Assembly: GCA_013314795.1 (NCBI GenBank) | Contig: JABUEZ010000077.1 | Location: forward strand, 1-8,519 | Source: Candidatus Profundicultor aquiphilus | GTDB taxonomy: Bacteria; Atribacterota; Atribacteria; Atribacterales; Caldatribacteriaceae | DNA: 8,519 nucleotides | Direction of reading: 5' to 3' | Translations under genes and position numbers: made by a program | The notes under the pieces: model-generated | What the model saw: the letters and a program-made list of their open reading frames with translations, nothing else | The model's database searches: none | What the model was told of the DNA's origin: nothing | Part shown: positions 5,501 through 8,519 of the stretch, piece after piece | Layout: every line of letters begins with the position of its first letter | Position numbering within the stretch: position 1 is the first letter of the stretch

Positions 5501-6526
5501 TCAGTAACCGGGGGTGGCCATGGTTTCGTCATCAAGGTAAAAACTTCGATCAAAGGGAACCCTCCCAATCACCACCGGTTTTGGTTCCTCTATAGCTTCA
5601 CAGCGGATAAAACTGGAACGGAACCAGTCCACATCGGCTGGGAGCGGCAAATCAACGTCTAAGAGCCGACGCATCATGGTTCGGTCGTAGAAATTTTCAT
5701 CAAACTGATTGTCGCTATCTGGATAACTGCTGAACCTTCGAAGAATGTCTGTGATCACGAAATTCATTTCCAGAAGCACTTTTTCAATATTGTACCACTT
5801 GCGCCAGGACGACTCAATGGTGGTCAGCCCAAAGTAAAGCACTCCTCCTTTTTCCAAAGCCTGAGCACCCCGGGAAAGGGTGGTGATAAGACCCCTTTCG
5901 CTTTCTACCGGGTCGGTGATAAAGACCTGGAATGCATGGTCTTTCAGAGGATAGGGGTCGGCCACATTATAGGAATAGACCTCAATACGGAAACCGTGCT
6001 CTTTGGTTCGATTCTCGATAAATTCCACCAGCCTTGGGTCGATTTCAAGCACCGTGATTGATTCCGGAAGACCGGTAGCAGCCAGCGCCAAACTGAAGAG
6101 GTCATCATCACCGACAATGAGAATTTTCTGCCTCTCCAGGTCACCCCGTTCATAAAGAAAAGAAATCCGGGCAAAGATGTCTTCTTTGGTCATGAATCCC
6201 TGATCAAAATCAAGGTTGGGAAGTGGCCGATCTGTCACAAGCTGAGCGTAAAAGGAAAAGGCTTCCTGGAAACGTAACGGATCATACCCTCCCCGGCAAT
6301 GGCCACAGGTCGCACTGCCATAAGGAGAAAGAGCATGACTCCGCATTTTACCTTTCTCGGAAAGTTCAAATTTTCCATTTCGGTATACCACTATGCCCTC
6401 TTTCAATAGTTCTTTCAATCGCTCCACAAACCCACTGATGTGTTCATCCTGTTCATCCAGTAATCGCCAGAAACTCTTAGGGTTTTCTTTCAGTGAACGC
6501 AGAATCTGTATTTCGTACCGATTCAT
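5501..6526 (-). CDS. bpsA: N4-bis(aminopropyl)spermidine synthase (branched-chain polyamine synthase)
   Basis: The protein has 341 residues from the ATG at 6526, preceded by AAGGGG and GGAG. An in-frame ATG at 6547 would add 7 residues but has no ribosome binding site. Residues about 1-60 form a winged-helix-like N-terminal domain. A cysteine pair CGHC lies at 74-77. RPLPNLDFDQGFMT (100-113) and ILIVGDDDLFSLALA (135-149) are family signatures; the GDDD at 139-142 belongs to the BpsA active site. An acidic EID (161-163) should hold the nucleoside, and DPVES (205-209) sits at the catalytic loop. The tail is acidic (LDDET). BpsA adds aminopropyl groups from decarboxylated S-adenosylmethionine to spermidine, giving branched polyamines that stabilise nucleic acids in thermophiles. 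It follows the C11 peptidase gene by 26 bases. No speD-like gene is seen here. Confidence 0.87.
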   Translation of the reverse strand: MNRYEIQILRSLKENPKSFWRLLDEQDEHISGFVERLKELLKEGIVVYRNGKFELSEKGKMRSHALSPYGSATCGHCRGGYDPLRFQEAFSFYAQLVTDRPLPNLDFDQGFMTKEDIFARISFLYERGDLERQKILIVGDDDLFSLALAATGLPESITVLEIDPRLVEFIENRTKEHGFRIEVYSYNVADPYPLKDHAFQVFITDPVESERGLITTLSRGAQALEKGGVLYFGLTTIESSWRKWYNIEKVLLEMNFVITDILRRFSSYPDSDNQFDENFYDRTMMRRLLDVDLPLPADVDWFRSSFIRCEAIEEPKPVVIGRVPFDRSFYLDDETMATPGY

Positions 6527-6552
6527 CTCTCTCCACCCCTTCTTCATTCAGT

Positions 6553-7713
6553 CTACCGGTAACGGAGAAGATATTTTAGCATCTCATCCCAGGATGTGGA
6601 AGAAGCAAAAGAGAGTGTATCATACTTGGAATCGTAGGATTTATAAGGGAAATACACACTCAGCCCTCCCAGGGATTTACCCAGGTTATTCCGCTCGTAA
6701 AAGACCACCTGAGTAAGAGCATTTCGTGCTAACCCCGCTTTTTCCCGGACCGTTAAATCCTGAATGGTAGGCCAGCCATGCCACAGTTCCAAAAGGCTTC
6801 CCAGGTCTATAAAGTCATAATCGCCAAAATACAATGCCTGATCACTGAGGTAAAGATAAAGGTTGGGAGGAGTCATAGAATCGCTTAACACCGCCTGTGC
6901 CAGGGCATCTAAACTATGGGTTAAATTTGCCACCGCCTTGAGGTCAATGGCCGACTGTGTCACACTCACTCGTATATACGAATCGACATAGGTGTCTATG
7001 ATAGCCCTTGCAAGTTCCTTTTCTCCCATGGAAGGGGAGCTCACCAGCATTTGTAAAAATCCCGCATAATCCCATCCCTCCCCGGGTACAAACTCCTCCG
7101 AGGTAACCATGACATTGGCATAGTTCCGCACTTCATAAGCCACTTCCACCATGGCCATGAGGCAGGCATCCATTCCCAGAAGGTCAAGGTTCTTCCCTAT
7201 GAGAGACTTTATCTGCGAAAGCGCATAAGCCAGTTGCGGAATGGTGATGGCATTACCGGTGGAAAAATCAAAAGAAATATCCCTCTTCCGGAAACCACCT
7301 CCGTGATTCCAGAGGATGAGCGCATATCGCGAGGCCGGATATTTTTGAACACAAAACTGAACAAAATCGATAAGATTTCGATAATCACCCATGTCAACAT
7401 TACCGAGAGACCCCAGAACCGGAGAGGTAATCTGGGAAGGATTGGTATCTCGATTGACAAAATAGCGATACGTTCCCTCCCCCGGGGTGTCCATTTGCAC
7501 AACAACATTCACTCTTTCTGTAGAGCCCACCATCTCCATGGAATTCAAATCCTGCCAGGCATCTTGCGCCAGGTCATTATCCCCATTCATAAAAACCATG
7601 ACCGTCCAGTCACTGGCTTTGGTGGAGGGAGAAGGGACGGTAGGGAAAAAGCATCCTGAAAAAAATAGAACCCCCCCTATAAGAAAAAGAAAAAATCCCA
7701 GCCATTTTTTCAT
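6553..7713 (-). CDS. Clostripain-family (C11) cysteine peptidase, lipoprotein
   Basis: The protein has 386 residues. Its N-terminus is a lipoprotein signal: MKK, a hydrophobic stretch, then FFSGC with Cys21 as the lipidation site; phenylalanine at -3 is unusual but tolerated. The peptidase domain begins near 36 with WTVMVFMNGDNDLAQDA, typical of clostripain-like proteins. The catalytic dyad is visible as His137 in LILWNHGGGF and Cys184 in LLGMDACLMAMVEVAYE. Later landmarks are TSEEFVPGEGWDY (204-215) and, near the C-terminus, GGLSVYFP. C11 peptidases cleave after basic residues and often self-activate. Its position implies a membrane-anchored envelope enzyme. The ATG at 7713 has GAGGTG 5 bases before it and overlaps the preceding TGA as ATGA, so translation is probably coupled to the upstream lipoprotein. 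The family is clear; the substrate is unknown. Confidence 0.87.
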   Translation of the reverse strand: MKKWLGFFLFLIGGVLFFSGCFFPTVPSPSTKASDWTVMVFMNGDNDLAQDAWQDLNSMEMVGSTERVNVVVQMDTPGEGTYRYFVNRDTNPSQITSPVLGSLGNVDMGDYRNLIDFVQFCVQKYPASRYALILWNHGGGFRKRDISFDFSTGNAITIPQLAYALSQIKSLIGKNLDLLGMDACLMAMVEVAYEVRNYANVMVTSEEFVPGEGWDYAGFLQMLVSSPSMGEKELARAIIDTYVDSYIRVSVTQSAIDLKAVANLTHSLDALAQAVLSDSMTPPNLYLYLSDQALYFGDYDFIDLGSLLELWHGWPTIQDLTVREKAGLARNALTQVVFYERNNLGKSLGGLSVYFPYKSYDSKYDTLSFASSTSWDEMLKYLLRYR

Positions 7714-8243
7714 CTTCGCACCTCGATTTCTACCCTCAGGATATCGCTTGAGGCATTACCAGTGTCGGCCGAAGCATCCTCCCGGGAAACATATGACTGA
7801 GAACCAAGACGCACGGTAAAGTAATTCCCCAGTGAGTCGAGGATGTTACCTCCTTTATCAGTCGTAACCACCATCACGTCCAAGGTGGAAGGCTTTCCCA
7901 GGTCTGAAAGATCCACATCCATTTTCATGATTGATCCAGAAACAGAACCCCCGGAAAAAAATCGTTCTTCCCCATTCGGATTCCGGAGGTAAAAGTTATT
8001 GCCAGCCCAGCGCAAAACGTAGAAACCACTCCATTCCGCAGGATCCTTTTTCGGCCCGGTCAAAACATTCCCATCGGTATCAAGCGCCACCAGGTACTCT
8101 ACACCTGAGTCCACGTTCCCACGCATGGTCAGGGTAATGACAATCTCGCTTCCCGTCCCCCAGGTCGGTTGCTCCCCCCTGGCACATCCTGACACAAAGA
8201 ACACAAGCAGTCCGAGAATCAAGACCACCTTGATTCTCTCCAT
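7710..8243 (-). CDS. Lipoprotein of unknown function
   Basis: The protein has 177 residues from the ATG at 8243, with GGGAGG 8-9 bases upstream. The first 20 residues are a lipoprotein signal with the lipobox VSGC (Cys20), so this start is better than the longer open frame reaching 8420, which would lie inside the upstream gene and lack a signal. The mature part is rich in short beta strands: IVITLTMRGNVDSGVEYLVA, a strand pair around WSGFYVLRW, then KMDVDLSDLGKPSTLDVMVV and GNILDSLGNYFTVRL. The segment DLSDLG...LDVMVVTTDK recalls the beta-sandwich carbohydrate-binding or DOMON-like modules of secreted proteins, but that is only a resemblance. I do not recognise the family. It is 4 bases downstream of the LptD-like gene and overlaps the peptidase gene by 4 bases, so the three are likely one transcript. 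Confidence 0.72.
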   Translation of the reverse strand: MERIKVVLILGLLVFFVSGCARGEQPTWGTGSEIVITLTMRGNVDSGVEYLVALDTDGNVLTGPKKDPAEWSGFYVLRWAGNNFYLRNPNGEERFFSGGSVSGSIMKMDVDLSDLGKPSTLDVMVVTTDKGGNILDSLGNYFTVRLGSQSYVSREDASADTGNASSDILRVEIEVRR

Positions 8244-8247
8244 GATA

Positions 8248-8519
8248 TCATCCTCCCAATTTGAATTTCTGGCCAGGAAACACCTTGAGCCCGTATTCCA
8301 GCCAGAAGGTTTTCGCCGACTGGTCATAATAGAGACTGATCTCCCGGCAGTGCAGATCCCGGGCCAGGCGAACCTGTAAGGCGTCAAGTTCCCCCTCTTG
8401 AAAGTCCCAAACCCCTTCAAGCCCTATATTCCACTCCTTGGATACAGGCCAGGAAATGGAAAGACTCATCCCCTTCCACTCGGCACTCTCAAAATTGTAA
8501 TTCCCCTTAAGAGTTACCT
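8248..8519 (-). CDS. lptD: LptD-like outer-membrane beta-barrel protein, C-terminal fragment
   Basis: Only the last 89 full codons lie in the window; the 5' part is beyond the right edge. They read as alternating amphipathic beta strands: VTLKGNYNF, MSLSISWPV, WNIGLEGVWDF, then LQVRLARDLHCREISLYYDQ and KTFWLEYGLKVFPG. The block DLHCREISLYYDQ...FWLEYGLKVFP strongly recalls the C-terminal strands of LptD/OstA (DLxCWExSxxY...LRxKAFP), which inserts lipopolysaccharide into the outer leaflet with LptE. The protein ends GQKFKLGG, a few residues past the last strand. LptD in this lineage could equally be a related organic-solvent-tolerance-type barrel. The ribosome binding site of the downstream lipoprotein lies within the last codons before the TGA, which suggests translational coupling. 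Confidence 0.6.
   Translation of the reverse strand, partial: VTLKGNYNFESAEWKGMSLSISWPVSKEWNIGLEGVWDFQEGELDALQVRLARDLHCREISLYYDQSAKTFWLEYGLKVFPGQKFKLGG

Noticed and set aside
6527..6547. ATG at 6547 as start of bpsA
   Set aside because: No Shine-Dalgarno precedes it, whereas the ATG at 6526 has purine-rich AAGGGG and GGAG upstream. The difference is only seven residues.
8244..8420. Extended start of the small lipoprotein to 8420
   Set aside because: It would overlap the LptD-like gene by more than 170 bases and bury the lipoprotein signal; the ATG at 8243 has a good ribosome binding site.

Overview
The window most likely comes from a diderm, possibly thermophilic bacterium of an early-branching phylum such as Atribacterota; Synergistota-like or Thermotogota-like lineages are alternatives. 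The clues are an outer-membrane porin with an N-terminal S-layer homology (SLH) domain and a coiled coil, an LptD-like outer-membrane barrel, a bactofilin, an AmaP protein of the kind best known from Firmicutes, and a branched-polyamine synthase (BpsA) of the type found in thermophiles. This placement is inferred from gene content and was not tested by alignment. The DNA is densely coding. No tRNA, rRNA, CRISPR array, insertion sequence or phage gene was seen.

Plus strand, 1-1459: three closely spaced genes read rightward: the 3' part of a GNAT acetyltransferase, a Rad52/DdrA-like single-strand-annealing protein, and the membrane protein AmaP. The amaP stop codon overlaps the stop codon of the convergent gene on the other strand.

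Minus strand, right to left from 8519: an envelope cluster starts with the C-terminal end of an LptD-like protein. It continues with a small lipoprotein of unknown function, a clostripain-family (C11) lipoprotein peptidase joined to it by an ATGA overlap, and bpsA. After a 280-base intergenic region comes the SLH porin, with its own likely promoter, a leader of about 210 nt, a Shine-Dalgarno site that can be folded into a 12-bp stem, and a strong intrinsic terminator.

A third minus-strand unit follows directly: a bactofilin whose ATG lies exactly where transcription should begin after a perfect TATAAT box (an apparent leaderless mRNA), then an AIR-synthase/HypE-like ATPase, then an integral-membrane methyltransferase of the isoprenylcysteine/phospholipid methyltransferase type. 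The 73 bases between porin and bactofilin hold both the terminator and this promoter.

Most products serve the cell envelope: LPS-assembly-like barrel, lipoproteins, porin, bactofilin, AmaP and membrane methyltransferase. The most interesting points are the leader RNA of the porin, the leaderless bactofilin, and the placement of a polyamine synthase beside an SLH porin, because SLH domains of some diderm Firmicutes bind polyamine-modified peptidoglycan.
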